Assembly (NCBI GenBank): GCA_964422295.1
Contig: CAYRAM010000010.1
Location: 26,414 to 90,413 of the forward strand
DNA from: UBA12191 sp964422295
GTDB lineage: Bacteria; Planctomycetota; UBA8108; UBA1146
Length of the DNA: 64,000 nt
Direction: 5' to 3'
The notes beneath the pieces are model-generated. The model had not been told where the DNA came from, searched no databases, and saw nothing but the letters and a program-made list of their open reading frames with translations. Positions 27,309 to 37,068 of this stretch are shown one piece after another. The translations under genes were made by a program, and so were the position numbers. The number at the start of each line of letters is the position of its first letter. The stretch's first letter is position 1.

Positions 27309-28763
27309 CTAAGCCAACAGATCCTTGATGACTTTTCCATGCACGTCGGTGAGACGGAAGTCCCGCCCCTGGAAGGGGTAGGTCAACTGTTCATGGTCGA
27401 AACCCATCAGATGCAGAATCGTCGCCTGTAGATCGTGCACGTGAACCGGATCACGAGTGATGCTGTAGCCAAACTCATCGGTTTCACCGTGGGTGTAACC
27501 CCCTTTGACACCGCCGCCCGCCATCCACATCGAATAGCAGTGAGGGTGATGGTCACGTCCCAGGTACGTGGAACCGTTGCGCTCTTCATTCATTGCAGTA
27601 CGACCGAACTCGCCAGTCCACACGATCAGGGTGTCATCAAGGAGTCCCCGCTGACGCAGGTCTTTGATCAGGGCGGCGACGGGCCGATCCGTTTCCTGAC
27701 ACTTCTTCGGCAGTTGGTGAATGATGTCGTCACTGGGGTTGGTTCCGTGAGTGTCCCAGCCCCAGTCGAAAAGTTGCACAATACGTACATCCTGTTCAAT
27801 CATTCGCCGGGCGAGGAGGCAGTTGCGTGCGAAACTCGATTGCTCGTCACCGATGCCATACATTTCCAGCGTCTTTGGATCCTCGTGGCCGAGATCCATC
27901 ACCTCCGGAACCGAGGTCTGCATGCGATAGGCGAGTTCGTACTGCTCGATGCGGGTGATCGTTTCCGGGTCCGCATCCTTGGTGGCGGCGATGCGATCGA
28001 GGGCCTGAATCGCATCGATGCTTCCGCGGCGGGTGACTCCATCGATGCCGGGGGGGTTCCCCAGATAGAGGACCGGATCACCGCTGGTGCGGCATTGGAC
28101 CCCCTGATGCACCGACGGAAGAAAACCGGAACCCCAGACACTTTTGCCGGAGCTGGGAGTTTTGCCACCTGAAACGAGAACTACGTATGCGGGCAGATTT
28201 TCATTGGCACTGCCCAGGCCCCAGGTCAACCAAGAACCCATCGATGGACGGCCGAAGCGGGGGGAACCTGTATAGATGAACATCTGTGCCGGGGCGTGAT
28301 TGAATTGCTCGGTGTGCATCGAGCGGATCATGCAGATCTCTTCGGAGACTTTGCTCAATTCCGGCATCAGCTCGGAGAAGTGCATCCCTGTTTGCGGGTG
28401 ACGCTGAAACTCGTAGGGGCTGGCGAGGATCTTCGGGTGACCCTTGATGAAGGGAAAGATCTCATTTGCCATCAGATGATCGGGGCACGGTTGCCCATCC
28501 AGTTCTTTGAGAAGTGGTTTCGGATCAAAAAGATCCTGTTGGGGAGGGGATCCTGCCAGATGGATGGCGATGATCCTGCGCGCTCGTGGTTGGAAGTGGG
28601 GATTCCCCTGGATCCATGCATCTTCGTGGGTGGGTGCGCCCCAAAGGTTTTGACCGACGCCGGAGAATGCAATTCCCCCAATGCCGAGGCCGATGCTGCC
28701 GAGGAACCAGCGGCGAGTGATCTCCCGGTGATGTTCGAGGAAGTGCTGGTCTTGGATGTCCAT
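27309..28763 (-). CDS. DUF1501 protein with Tat-type signal
   Basis: A 484-residue member of DUF1501, a sulfatase- or alkaline-phosphatase-like family abundant in planctomycetes. The N-terminus has twin arginines (RR17-18, RRWFLGSIGLGIGGIAF), suggesting Tat export. Conserved family stretches include GQPCPDHLMANEIFPFI, VWTGEFGRTAMNE and the DHHPHCYSMWMAGGGVKGG region. GGAG six bases before the ATG supports the start. It is three bases downstream of the PSD1/cytochrome gene; these two families form a standard planctomycete pair thought to act together at the cell envelope, with unknown substrate. Confidence 0.9.
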   Translation of the reverse strand: MDIQDQHFLEHHREITRRWFLGSIGLGIGGIAFSGVGQNLWGAPTHEDAWIQGNPHFQPRARRIIAIHLAGSPPQQDLFDPKPLLKELDGQPCPDHLMANEIFPFIKGHPKILASPYEFQRHPQTGMHFSELMPELSKVSEEICMIRSMHTEQFNHAPAQMFIYTGSPRFGRPSMGSWLTWGLGSANENLPAYVVLVSGGKTPSSGKSVWGSGFLPSVHQGVQCRTSGDPVLYLGNPPGIDGVTRRGSIDAIQALDRIAATKDADPETITRIEQYELAYRMQTSVPEVMDLGHEDPKTLEMYGIGDEQSSFARNCLLARRMIEQDVRIVQLFDWGWDTHGTNPSDDIIHQLPKKCQETDRPVAALIKDLRQRGLLDDTLIVWTGEFGRTAMNEERNGSTYLGRDHHPHCYSMWMAGGGVKGGYTHGETDEFGYSITRDPVHVHDLQATILHLMGFDHEQLTYPFQGRDFRLTDVHGKVIKDLLA

Positions 28764-28765
28764 CG

Positions 28766-31700
28766 TTATCTCCTCACCAAGACTTCATCGAGATTGAGAA
28801 TGACATTTGCCACCATCACCAGTGCCGCTTTTTTGGCGAGATCCTCGGTGGAAGCTTGGGGCCATAGTACCGATTCCAGAAGTTGGGTCGCTTGCTCAGG
28901 GTGTTGCTGAAAGTGGGAATCCTGTTCCACATAGTAGGCACTCAGTGTTTCCCATTCCTGGGCATCCGGGAAGCGGCAGGTCGCGAGTCGAAAGGCGGTG
29001 CGCAAAGCTGTTCCAGAATCGGTATGTATCTTGAAAGTTCTGTGGGCCAGCCCACCGGCCGCTTCCAGGTAGACAGGATCATTGAGGGTGACCAATGCCT
29101 GCAAAGGAGTATTGGTACGGATCCTTCTCGATTGGCAAACTTGTCGATCTGGTGAATCGAAGATCAGCATCGCCGGATAGGGAGCGGTTCGACGCCAGTA
29201 GGTGTAGATGCTGCGACGTACCCGATCCTCACCGCTGCTGGTCGGCCATTGGGAGCCGTTGTAAACCACCTGCCAAACCCCATCCGGTTGCGGAGGATAA
29301 ACGGGAGGCCCGTGCATCTTCGCTGACAACAATCCTCCGATCGCCAACGCCTGATCGCGAATCGTTTCTGCTGGAAGGCGCAGCCGTGGCGCACGGGTGA
29401 GCCAGCGGTTTTGCGGGTCGAGTCGCTGTTGAATTTCACTAAGTTGGCTACTGCGGCGGTAGGTATCACTGCTGAGGATGCGGCGAAGCAGCTTCTTCAT
29501 GCTCCAGCCATCTTCCTTTTGCCAAGTGACCGCCAGGTAATCGAGGAGTTGTGGGTGACTGGGCAGATCCCCCTGGGTTCCCAGATCTTCGACGGTGGGA
29601 ACCAGCCCCAAACCAAAGATCTGTTCCCAGATGCGATTCACCTGCACCCGGGCGGTGAGAGGATTTGATGCATCGACGAGCCAGTGAGCGAATCGCAGGC
29701 GTGCGGGACGATCTTCAACGGGGAGGGGGGGAAGGAATGCAGGTGTTGCCGCAGAAACCTTTTTCCCGGGTTGCAGGTAGGAGCCGCGCTCCAACAGATG
29801 GGTCTGCCGGGCCTGTTCCGTGGCCAACTCACTGAGAATCGGTAGTGGCAGTGCACGTCTTTCGATACCGGTGATCTCTTCACGCTTGCCGGCGATCTCC
29901 ATCTTCAAGGGAAAGAGCGCGCGGCGACCGAAGGAAGAGATCTCCCTGCGCCACCATCCTTCTAACCGGGATCTCGCTGAACTGTCACCTGTGAGGGCCC
30001 CATCAAGGGAGGAACGAATTTCATCCGGAAGTAGATCGAGATGGTATTCACCCGCATTGGAAAGGAAGTGCGGGAAGATTACTTCAGGGTGTTTCGCCGG
30101 AGGATTTTTCCGCAGAAGTCGTACTCCTGCCCATTCGATCTCGCCACCGACCTGGGTCAAGGCGAGACCATCAAAGCGCGATCCGGGGATCATTCCCACC
30201 TTCGCAGCGGGAATCTGCAACACCTGCCAGTCGTTGTTTTGCAACGGATCGACATCCGATGCCATCGGCCATCGGGATGTCGTCCCCGGCTGACCCCAGG
30301 AGATGCGATCCTCTCCCCAATAGGCGCGGTGTTCCCAGGCGGAAGCGTCGGCGGCGTGCACCTGCAACATCAACGTGTTCGGGGCTTTGCGAATTCGTAC
30401 GTGAATCGCAAAGGTATCACCCTCCTCGATCTTCACTGGATGCAGGCAACGGTCGAAGAAAACCTGGCGCGTCTGTTGATCGGGGGCGGTCTGGTGAATG
30501 ACATGGGAAACCCCGGGGGCAGTGACTTCATCGAGAGCTGTCCATACCCATGGGGTGATGCGATCGTCGATGGTTTCTTTCGCCAGCGGCAGGGTGTATC
30601 CGGACCACACCAAATCGATCCAGGGATTTCGCAGAGGGACGTTGGTGCGATCGACCTTCGGCAAGGGCTCACTGCTGTAGCGCTCCTCAAGCAGTCCAAG
30701 ATCCGTTTTTGCTTTCAGCAGCTCTCGTTGATCCGCTTTCTGCAGATAGTTGAGGGTCGGGTACTCATCATTGCGATCGGCGTCTTCTGTTTGATTGAAG
30801 ATGTCGTAGAGCTGGAAGTACTCCTTCTGGGAGAGGGGGTCGTACTTGTGGTCATGACACTGGGCACATGAGGCGGTGAGCCCCATCCACACCTGCATCG
30901 TCGTATTGACTCGGTCGACGATGGCAGCAACGCGGAATTCCTCATCCTGGGTTCCGCCCTCATCATTGGTCAGGGTATTGCGATGGAATGCCGTGGCGAT
31001 GCGTGAGTCCGTATCGGCATCGGAAAGCAGATCCCCTGCGATCTGCTCAAGTGTGAAACGATCGAAGGGCATGTCATCGTTGAGAGCGCGGATCACCCAA
31101 TCGCGCCAAGGCCAAATGTGGCGGTGGCCATCCTGCTCGTAACCTTTTGTATCGGCGTAACGGGCCAGATCGAGCCACGGGCTCGCCCAGCGTTCGCCGT
31201 AGGATGGGAGTGACAGCAAATGATCAAGCCAGCGCTGCCATGCACCCTCCGGGTCGTTGGAATAGTCGGCGAGGAAAACATCGAGATCGTCGAGATGCGG
31301 AGGCAATCCGGTCAGATCGAGGGCCGCCCTGCGTGCAAGAGTTTCTGGAGTTGCCATGGGTGATGGCTTGAGTCCCTGTTGAGAGAACCCCTGCTGTTTC
31401 CATGCGGCTGCGATCAGTGCATCGATGGGATCTTCTCTACCCTCGCTATTGTGCAGAGGGATTGCTGGGAGCCTTGGTGCAGAGAAACTCCAATGGTCCT
31501 GCCACTCTGCTCCAGCATCGATCCATCGGAGGAGAATCGATTTTTCGAGTTCATCAAGTGACTCATGAAAATCGACAGGGGGCATCTGTTCATCGGGGTC
31601 TGTATCGGTGATCCGTTGTACCAACAGGCTGTCGGCGGAGTTTCCTGGCGTGATTACTTCGAGTGCTTCTTCTTTCAGATCCAGGCGGAGATCTCCGCGG

Positions 31701-31876
31701 CGGGTGTTCTGATCGGGCCCATGACACGGCAGACAGTGACGCGAGAGGATCGGTCTCACATCGGCGGAAAAATCAGGGGAAGATGAGATGGGGTCTCCAC
31801 CACTGGCCAGCAGTGACAGGGGGCAGGGCCAAAGGGCCAACGTCAGTATCAGTGCTCCCACACGACCAAGGTGCAT
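28766..31876 (-). CDS. PSCyt1/DUF1549/DUF1553 (PSD1) planctomycete cytochrome-type protein
   Basis: A 1,036-residue exported protein. After a signal peptide, residues 33-110 are a planctomycete cytochrome C domain with heme motif CLPCH (C48, C51, H52) and distal methionine candidate DEQMPPV. DUF1549 follows at about 155-360 (ALIAAAWKQQGF, RWASPWLDLARYADTKGYEQDG and a second CAQCHDHKYD motif), then a beta-rich carbohydrate-binding-like insert, and DUF1553 at about 730-1000 (ASNPLTARVQVNRIWEQIFG, then TEDLGTQG-type sequence). It heads a two-gene unit with the DUF1501 gene. Electron transfer at the envelope is inferred from the heme motifs. Confidence 0.9.
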   Translation of the reverse strand: MHLGRVGALILTLALWPCPLSLLASGGDPISSSPDFSADVRPILSRHCLPCHGPDQNTRRGDLRLDLKEEALEVITPGNSADSLLVQRITDTDPDEQMPPVDFHESLDELEKSILLRWIDAGAEWQDHWSFSAPRLPAIPLHNSEGREDPIDALIAAAWKQQGFSQQGLKPSPMATPETLARRAALDLTGLPPHLDDLDVFLADYSNDPEGAWQRWLDHLLSLPSYGERWASPWLDLARYADTKGYEQDGHRHIWPWRDWVIRALNDDMPFDRFTLEQIAGDLLSDADTDSRIATAFHRNTLTNDEGGTQDEEFRVAAIVDRVNTTMQVWMGLTASCAQCHDHKYDPLSQKEYFQLYDIFNQTEDADRNDEYPTLNYLQKADQRELLKAKTDLGLLEERYSSEPLPKVDRTNVPLRNPWIDLVWSGYTLPLAKETIDDRITPWVWTALDEVTAPGVSHVIHQTAPDQQTRQVFFDRCLHPVKIEEGDTFAIHVRIRKAPNTLMLQVHAADASAWEHRAYWGEDRISWGQPGTTSRWPMASDVDPLQNNDWQVLQIPAAKVGMIPGSRFDGLALTQVGGEIEWAGVRLLRKNPPAKHPEVIFPHFLSNAGEYHLDLLPDEIRSSLDGALTGDSSARSRLEGWWRREISSFGRRALFPLKMEIAGKREEITGIERRALPLPILSELATEQARQTHLLERGSYLQPGKKVSAATPAFLPPLPVEDRPARLRFAHWLVDASNPLTARVQVNRIWEQIFGLGLVPTVEDLGTQGDLPSHPQLLDYLAVTWQKEDGWSMKKLLRRILSSDTYRRSSQLSEIQQRLDPQNRWLTRAPRLRLPAETIRDQALAIGGLLSAKMHGPPVYPPQPDGVWQVVYNGSQWPTSSGEDRVRRSIYTYWRRTAPYPAMLIFDSPDRQVCQSRRIRTNTPLQALVTLNDPVYLEAAGGLAHRTFKIHTDSGTALRTAFRLATCRFPDAQEWETLSAYYVEQDSHFQQHPEQATQLLESVLWPQASTEDLAKKAALVMVANVILNLDEVLVRR

Positions 31877-31940
31877 CGAGACCTCCCGGTCACATTATCC
31901 CGCAAACCGGGTGCGGATGAACGAGGTATCCTTGCCCCCA

Positions 31941-32666
31941 TCAGGCAAACAGTTGGTCATTGGAGGGGTGCCAGCCGAAGAGGCGATAGGCGGGGAGCAA
32001 TCGCTCCCATTCGTCGATCACTCGCTGGCGGAATCCGCCGGAGGTGACGAAGATCGATTCCTTCTCGATCAGCCTCTCGATATGGATCCAGTGTTCACCG
32101 GGTGTGAAGTGTTTGCGCACCGACTTCCATTCGATGTCATCGACAGTATCGCAAGGGCGTGTGGTTTTGTGGTCGTGAATCCTCAACTGGTAGCCGTCAA
32201 GATTCTTCATGGCCGCACCGAGAGCTTCACGATACTCCTGTTTACCCATCTGGCGACGCAGGTTTTCTCCGTCCCACCACGCCTTGGGGTGAATTTTGAG
32301 GCCGATCATCAGCCCCTGATGATGGATTTCCAGTACGAGCAGGGCGTGGAAGTAATCGCTGCCGAGATCTTCACCGATCTCCTGACCGAGCCGCGCTTCA
32401 AGAACTTCTCGTTCCTGATCCCCCCTTGAGAGGTAAACCCACTGGCGATCGACCTTGAAACTGTTGATTTTGTGGGGGTGATGCAGGCTCGCCCTCGAGG
32501 TGAGAGTGCGCTCGCCGTCGGAAAGTGCTTCCGCACCCGCCTTGCCGATTTCGTCGAGTTTGCGACGAACCTCCAGCCGGGCGTCGTTGTGCTCGGCATT
32601 CCCCTGAATCGCAGGGGCATATTTCTCGAAATCTCCCGGCAGGAACCGGTAACCTTCAGCGCACAT
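31941..32666 (-). CDS. Hypothetical protein, family not recognised
   Basis: A 241-residue soluble protein with no signal peptide. It is rich in aromatic and charged residues, with segments YFHALLVLEIHHQGLMIGLK, HPKAWWDGENLRRQM and a C-terminal RLLPAYRLFGWHPSND. The start ATG 32666 is a choice; an in-frame TTG at 32741 would add 25 residues but would place a perfect CAGGGG-ATAA-CCCCTG hairpin inside the gene. It is divergent from the kynurenine operon. No function can be assigned; several His, Asp and Glu residues could form a metal or nuclease site, which is speculation. Confidence 0.5.
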   Translation of the reverse strand: MCAEGYRFLPGDFEKYAPAIQGNAEHNDARLEVRRKLDEIGKAGAEALSDGERTLTSRASLHHPHKINSFKVDRQWVYLSRGDQEREVLEARLGQEIGEDLGSDYFHALLVLEIHHQGLMIGLKIHPKAWWDGENLRRQMGKQEYREALGAAMKNLDGYQLRIHDHKTTRPCDTVDDIEWKSVRKHFTPGEHWIHIERLIEKESIFVTSGGFRQRVIDEWERLLPAYRLFGWHPSNDQLFA

Positions 32667-32717
32667 CTCTCTGTTTTCCCATCCATGCCAACTTCTGTAC
32701 TGCCGACGGCCGGGAAT

Positions 32718-32733
32718 CAGGGGATAACCCCTG
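32718..32733. other. Perfect hairpin in the divergent intergenic region
   Basis: CAGGGG and CCCCTG arms flank an ATAA loop, 115 bases before the first kynurenine-pathway gene. It could be an operator or part of a leader; nothing more is visible. Confidence 0.3.
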
Positions 32734-32770
32734 TAGGCCAAGTTGCCGAAGTTAGGGCAAAGGATTACTG

Positions 32771-32776
32771 TATAAC
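32771..32776 (+). promoter_or_regulatory. Candidate -10 element of the kynurenine operon
   Basis: TATAAC lies 71 bases before the first start codon, within a low-GC patch (GGATTACTGTATAACG). A matching -35 at normal spacing is poor, so this is tentative. Confidence 0.25.
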
Positions 32777-32847
32777 GGGATCCGTGGGAGGTTCAAGAGA
32801 ACCTCAACGGTCAATAGCCTGGGCCAGCAGCCGGAAAGGCGATCGTC

Positions 32848-33363
32848 ATGTCCAATCTTTCAGCATTCTCCCTCAAGGAGTGGATCGATGAGCACCGTCA
32901 TCTGCTCAAGCCACCGGTGGGAAATCAGGTCGTCTGGAAGGACACCGATTTCATCGTCATGATCGTTGGCGGGCCGAATCTGCGCAAAGACTACCACATC
33001 AATGAGACGGAAGAGTTCTTCCACCAGTTGGAGGGGGACATGGTCCTTCGAATCAAGGAAGACGGAGAAGTACGCGACATCGACATTCGCGAAGGGGATG
33101 TCTTCCTGTTGCCTCCGGGGATACCCCATTCTCCTCAGCGCGGTGAAGGCACCATAGGGATGGTGGTAGAGCGACGCAGGCCAGAAGGGGTCGAAGACCA
33201 ATTCGTCGTCTACTGCGAACAATGTGAAAACAAAGTGCTCCACGCCCAGTTTGTACTGACCGATATCGTCGGCCAGTTGAAGCCGCTGTTGAGCAACTTC
33301 TGGGAAAATGAAGACCAGCGCACATGCTCCGATTGCGGAGCCGTGGTTCAACCAGTCAACTAA
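32848..33363 (+). CDS. nbaC: 3-hydroxyanthranilate 3,4-dioxygenase
   Basis: A 171-residue cupin that opens the ring of 3-hydroxyanthranilate to 2-amino-3-carboxymuconate semialdehyde. The Fe(II) ligands fall at H50, E56 and H94, with the family's spacing (KDYHINETEEFF and GIPHSPQR). A C-terminal rubredoxin-like site C123-x2-C126 and C160-x2-C163 is intact, as in the bacterial and yeast enzymes. It is the first gene of the plus-strand tryptophan catabolic operon and is followed 72 bases later by the decarboxylase that consumes its product. Confidence 0.95.
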   Translation: MSNLSAFSLKEWIDEHRHLLKPPVGNQVVWKDTDFIVMIVGGPNLRKDYHINETEEFFHQLEGDMVLRIKEDGEVRDIDIREGDVFLLPPGIPHSPQRGEGTIGMVVERRRPEGVEDQFVVYCEQCENKVLHAQFVLTDIVGQLKPLLSNFWENEDQRTCSDCGAVVQPVN

Positions 33364-33435
33364 GCGGAATCACAGATCTCTGATCTGGAAATCGGAAGCG
33401 ATTGCGCACTGAGTGACGCTTTTCGGGAGACGTCG

Positions 33436-34473
33436 ATGTCCCTCAAAATTGATCTGCATACACACATCCTGCCGCAGCAATGGCCCGATCTGGCCCAGAG
33501 GTATGGCTACGACGGGTTTGTCACCATTGAGCATCATGCTCCCTGTTGCGCGCGATTGTGGAGGGACGGCAAGTTCTTTCGCGAGATTGACGATCGCTGC
33601 TGGAGTCCTGAACGCAGGATTCAGGATTGCGACCAGCAAGGAGTCGATGTCCAGGCGTTGTCCACGGTTCCAATCATGTTCAGTTATTGGGCAAAGCCCG
33701 CGGATGCTCTCGATCTATCGAAGATATTGAATGATCACATCGCTGAAGTGGTCAAGGATCACCCGCAGAGATTTGTCGGCCTTGGCACTGTGCCACTGCA
33801 GGATCCCGAATTGGCATGCCTGGAGATGGATCGCTGCGTTGATGAGTTGAATTTCCCGGGACTGCAGATCGGCACCCATTGCGGTGAATGGAATCTGGAT
33901 GCTCCGGAGCTGTTTCCGGTTCTCGAACATGCGGCGCGCAGGGGAGTCTCGATCTTTGTTCACCCATGGGACATGCTCGGTGCGGACCGGTTGGGATCCT
34001 ATTTCCTGCCGTGGCTGGTGGGCATGCCTGCGGAAACGAGTTTGGCGATCTGTTCGATGATCTTTGGCGGCGTGTTTGACCGACTCCCCGATCTCAAGAT
34101 CTGTTTTGCCCATGGAGGAGGTTCTTTTCCGGGAACTCTCGCCAGGATCGAGAAGGGCTATAAGGCAAGGCCAGATCTTTGTGCGGTCAATGGGTGTGGT
34201 GCACCCAGTGACTACATCGGTCGTTTTTATCTCGACACCTTGGTCCACGATCCCGAAATGCTGCATCAGGTGATGGCGATGTTCGGCGTCGAGAAACTGG
34301 CGTTGGGCAGCGACTATCCCTTTCCACTTGGAGAAGATCATCCCGGTGCCATGATCGAGGCGATGGAAAAACTCAGCGAACACGAGCGCAGCAGAATGCT
34401 CGGCGGTACTGCGATGGAGTTTCTCGGTCTTGCAGCAGAGGTGTTTTCAGCAGATGGCGGAGGTCATTCCTGA
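33436..34473 (+). CDS. nbaD: 2-amino-3-carboxymuconate-6-semialdehyde decarboxylase (ACMSD)
   Basis: A 345-residue amidohydrolase-superfamily decarboxylase that converts ACMS to 2-aminomuconate 6-semialdehyde, diverting flux from quinolinate. Zinc ligands are visible: IDLHTH (H8, H10), FVHPWDMLG, FAHGGGSFPG and GSDYPFPLGEDHP. Length matches characterised enzymes. Its stop overlaps the kynureninase ATG by one base (TGATG), indicating coupling. Because it is present, the pathway here is degradative rather than NAD-synthesising. Confidence 0.95.
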   Translation: MSLKIDLHTHILPQQWPDLAQRYGYDGFVTIEHHAPCCARLWRDGKFFREIDDRCWSPERRIQDCDQQGVDVQALSTVPIMFSYWAKPADALDLSKILNDHIAEVVKDHPQRFVGLGTVPLQDPELACLEMDRCVDELNFPGLQIGTHCGEWNLDAPELFPVLEHAARRGVSIFVHPWDMLGADRLGSYFLPWLVGMPAETSLAICSMIFGGVFDRLPDLKICFAHGGGSFPGTLARIEKGYKARPDLCAVNGCGAPSDYIGRFYLDTLVHDPEMLHQVMAMFGVEKLALGSDYPFPLGEDHPGAMIEAMEKLSEHERSRMLGGTAMEFLGLAAEVFSADGGGHS

Positions 34474-35744
34474 TGACCAACATTGAGAAAGCACAGCGTT
34501 TGGAAGCGGAAGATCCTGTTCGTAGTCGAAGGGATCGGTTCCATATCCCCCGTGGCAAAGGTGGTGAAGAAGTCGTCTACTTCTGCGGCAATTCCCTCGG
34601 ATTGATGCCCAAGGGAGTGGAAGCCGATCTTCAGGCGGAGTTGGAAGACTGGCGCGATTTGGCAGTGGACGGTCACCAGAATGCCCGTCGTCCCTGGTAC
34701 CCCTATCATGAATCGTTCAGGGAAACGGGCGCACGCCTCGTCGGTGCCGAAGTGGGTGAAGTCGTGTTCATGAACACCTTGACCGCAAATCTCCACTTTT
34801 TGATGGCTTCCTTCTATCGCCCCCAAGGTGGGAAGACCCGGATCCTGTCGGATGCACCGACATTCCCCTCGGACATCTATGCACTGCAATCGCAGATTCG
34901 ATGGCACGGTGGAGACATCGACAGGGACATGCTGGTTTTGCATCCCGCAGAGGGAGAGAGTTGTCTCGATGATGGGGATATCATCGCCAGCATCGAAGAG
35001 AATGCCGATGAGATCGCCTTGGTGATGTTGGCCGGGGTGAATTTTTTCACTGGGCAAGCTTATGATCTTGCTGCGATTGCAGCAGTGTGCAGGCAATTTG
35101 GGATCCCCTTCGGAGTCGATCTCGCCCATGCTGCGGGCAATCTGCATCTGAGTTTGCACGAACACGGGATCGATTTTGCTGCGTGGTGCAATTACAAGTA
35201 CATCAATTGTGGTCCCGGAGCAGTCGCGGGTGCATTCGTTCATGAGAAGCATGCGAATGATCAGGATCTGGTGCGCCTCGCTGGTTGGTGGGGCAATGAT
35301 CCGGCGACCCGATTCCAAATGGATGAGATGACTGATTTTGTACCCCATCCCGGTGCTGAGGGTTGGCAGGTTTCGAATCCACCGATCTTTTCGATGACTC
35401 CGCTTCATTCTTCTCTCGAAATCTTTGACGAAGTTGGAATGCCGGCTCTGCGGGACCGATCCCTTCGTATGACCGGGTTTTTGGAAGAGTGCATCAGGGA
35501 AATCGGTAGTGAGCACTATTCCATCATCACTCCCTCCGATCCGCAGAGCAGAGGGGCACAGATCTCAATTCGGGTTCATGGAGATGCGCAAAGTTTGCGG
35601 GAGTCCCTTCAGGAGGCTGGCATCGTCACCGATTTTCGACCACCGGATGTGATCCGCATCGCGCCAACTCCGCTGTACAACACCTACGAAGAAATCGCCC
35701 GATTTGCACTCATCCTGGGGGAGCAAGTGGGAGTTGGTTCCTGA
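34473..35744 (+). CDS. kynU: Kynureninase
   Basis: A 423-residue PLP-dependent hydrolase cleaving 3-hydroxykynurenine to 3-hydroxyanthranilate and alanine. Diagnostic stretches are YFCGNSLGLMPKGV (about 36-49), FPSDIYALQSQI, GVDLAHAAGN and the PLP-lysine motif WCNYKYINCGPGA. Length is typical. It overlaps the ACMSD stop by one base and is followed two bases after its stop by the monooxygenase gene. Confidence 0.96.
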   Translation: MTNIEKAQRLEAEDPVRSRRDRFHIPRGKGGEEVVYFCGNSLGLMPKGVEADLQAELEDWRDLAVDGHQNARRPWYPYHESFRETGARLVGAEVGEVVFMNTLTANLHFLMASFYRPQGGKTRILSDAPTFPSDIYALQSQIRWHGGDIDRDMLVLHPAEGESCLDDGDIIASIEENADEIALVMLAGVNFFTGQAYDLAAIAAVCRQFGIPFGVDLAHAAGNLHLSLHEHGIDFAAWCNYKYINCGPGAVAGAFVHEKHANDQDLVRLAGWWGNDPATRFQMDEMTDFVPHPGAEGWQVSNPPIFSMTPLHSSLEIFDEVGMPALRDRSLRMTGFLEECIREIGSEHYSIITPSDPQSRGAQISIRVHGDAQSLRESLQEAGIVTDFRPPDVIRIAPTPLYNTYEEIARFALILGEQVGVGS

Positions 35745-35745
35745 G

Positions 35746-37068
35746 ATGTCAGTGAAATCGATCGTCATCGTCGGAGGTGGTCTCACGGGAGCTTTGGCGG
35801 CCCTGGCCCTGTCCAGGGATGGCCATCGTGTAGACCTGTATGAGCGCAGGAGTGACATCCGTAAAGCGACCATCGTTCACGGCCGCAGCATCAATTTGGC
35901 GATCTCTACTCGCGGACTCACCGCTTTGGAGAGGGTCGGATTGCGCCAGCATGCCCTGGACATGGCGGTTCCGATGCGTGGCCGGTTAATGCATGGCAAA
36001 GACCGATCCACCACATTTCAACCTTATTCCGCAAATGAAGCCGAAAACATCTACAGCATTTCACGTGGGGGATTGAATCGATTTCTGATCGAGCATGCAG
36101 CAGAGGAAAATAACGTCACTCTCCACTTTGATCATCGTTGTACCGATGTCGATCCGCGCTCTGGGGTGGCGACCTTCGTCAATGATGAGAGTGGCGAGAT
36201 TGTGGAGGCCAGTGGAGACCTGGTGATCGGCGCAGATGGCGCATACTCGGCAGTTCGCCAGAGTTTAATGGTGGGGGATCTTTTTGATTTTTCCCAAGAG
36301 TATCTCAGTCATGGCTACATGGAGTTGTATATTCCCGCAACAGATGACGGAGGATTTTCCATCGAGAAGAACGCACTCCACATTTGGCCCCGGGGGCACT
36401 TCATGATGATTGCATTGCCCAATGAGGATGGCTCATTTACTGGAACCCTTTTCTGGCCCCTTAGGGGGAACGCGGCTTTTTCAAACTTGAAAGATGCGGA
36501 ACAGGTAAAGAGATTTTTCGATGAATGGTTTCCGGATGTTCCGGCATTAATTCCGGATCTGGGGCAACAATTTCTTTCTGGATCTCCTTCGTCGCTGGTC
36601 ACCATTCGATGTCGGCCATGGGTTGTCGGTAAAACAGCATTGGTGGGGGACGCCGCGCACGCCGTAGTTCCATTTTATGGTCAGGGAATGAACGCCGGAT
36701 TTGAGGATGTTCGAATCTTATGTGAACAATTGGAATCTCGCCCTGACGACCTTGAGGAAGTTTTGAAGAACTATCAGGAATTGCGAATTGAAAATGGAAA
36801 TGTCATTGCCGATCTGGCGCTGGCCAATTTTCATGAGATGCAGGATCATGTGGCAAAGCCGCTCTTCCTGTTGAACAAGAAGTTTTCCAACCTGCTTCAG
36901 AAGTTGTTTCCGGGGTGGTACCGTTCCATGTACTCGATGGTCAGTTTTTCGAACATACCCTACGCAGAGGCAGTGCGAATAGCGCGATCACAGGATCAGG
37001 CGATTCGGTTCATTTTTCCATTGTTGGCACTGATGATCGTAACGGCATTAGTTTGGAGTTTGACGTGA
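35746..37068 (+). CDS. kmo: Kynurenine 3-monooxygenase with C-terminal membrane-like helix
   Basis: A 440-residue FAD monooxygenase making 3-hydroxykynurenine from kynurenine with NADPH and O2. The dinucleotide fold IVIVGGGLTGALAALAL is at residues 6-22, followed by HGRSINLAISTRG, and the second FAD motif TALVGDAAHAVVPFYGQGMN is near 300. The last 20 residues (FIFPLLALMIVTALVWSL) are strongly hydrophobic, resembling the membrane anchor of eukaryotic KMO more than the soluble Pseudomonas enzyme. The start ATG 35746 follows the kynureninase stop by one base; the TGA overlaps the GTG of the next gene. Confidence 0.95.
   Translation: MSVKSIVIVGGGLTGALAALALSRDGHRVDLYERRSDIRKATIVHGRSINLAISTRGLTALERVGLRQHALDMAVPMRGRLMHGKDRSTTFQPYSANEAENIYSISRGGLNRFLIEHAAEENNVTLHFDHRCTDVDPRSGVATFVNDESGEIVEASGDLVIGADGAYSAVRQSLMVGDLFDFSQEYLSHGYMELYIPATDDGGFSIEKNALHIWPRGHFMMIALPNEDGSFTGTLFWPLRGNAAFSNLKDAEQVKRFFDEWFPDVPALIPDLGQQFLSGSPSSLVTIRCRPWVVGKTALVGDAAHAVVPFYGQGMNAGFEDVRILCEQLESRPDDLEEVLKNYQELRIENGNVIADLALANFHEMQDHVAKPLFLLNKKFSNLLQKLFPGWYRSMYSMVSFSNIPYAEAVRIARSQDQAIRFIFPLLALMIVTALVWSLT

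Noticed and set aside
34464..35516. 350-codon frame antisense to kynureninase
   Set aside because: Antisense shadow of a certain gene; no protein-like motifs.
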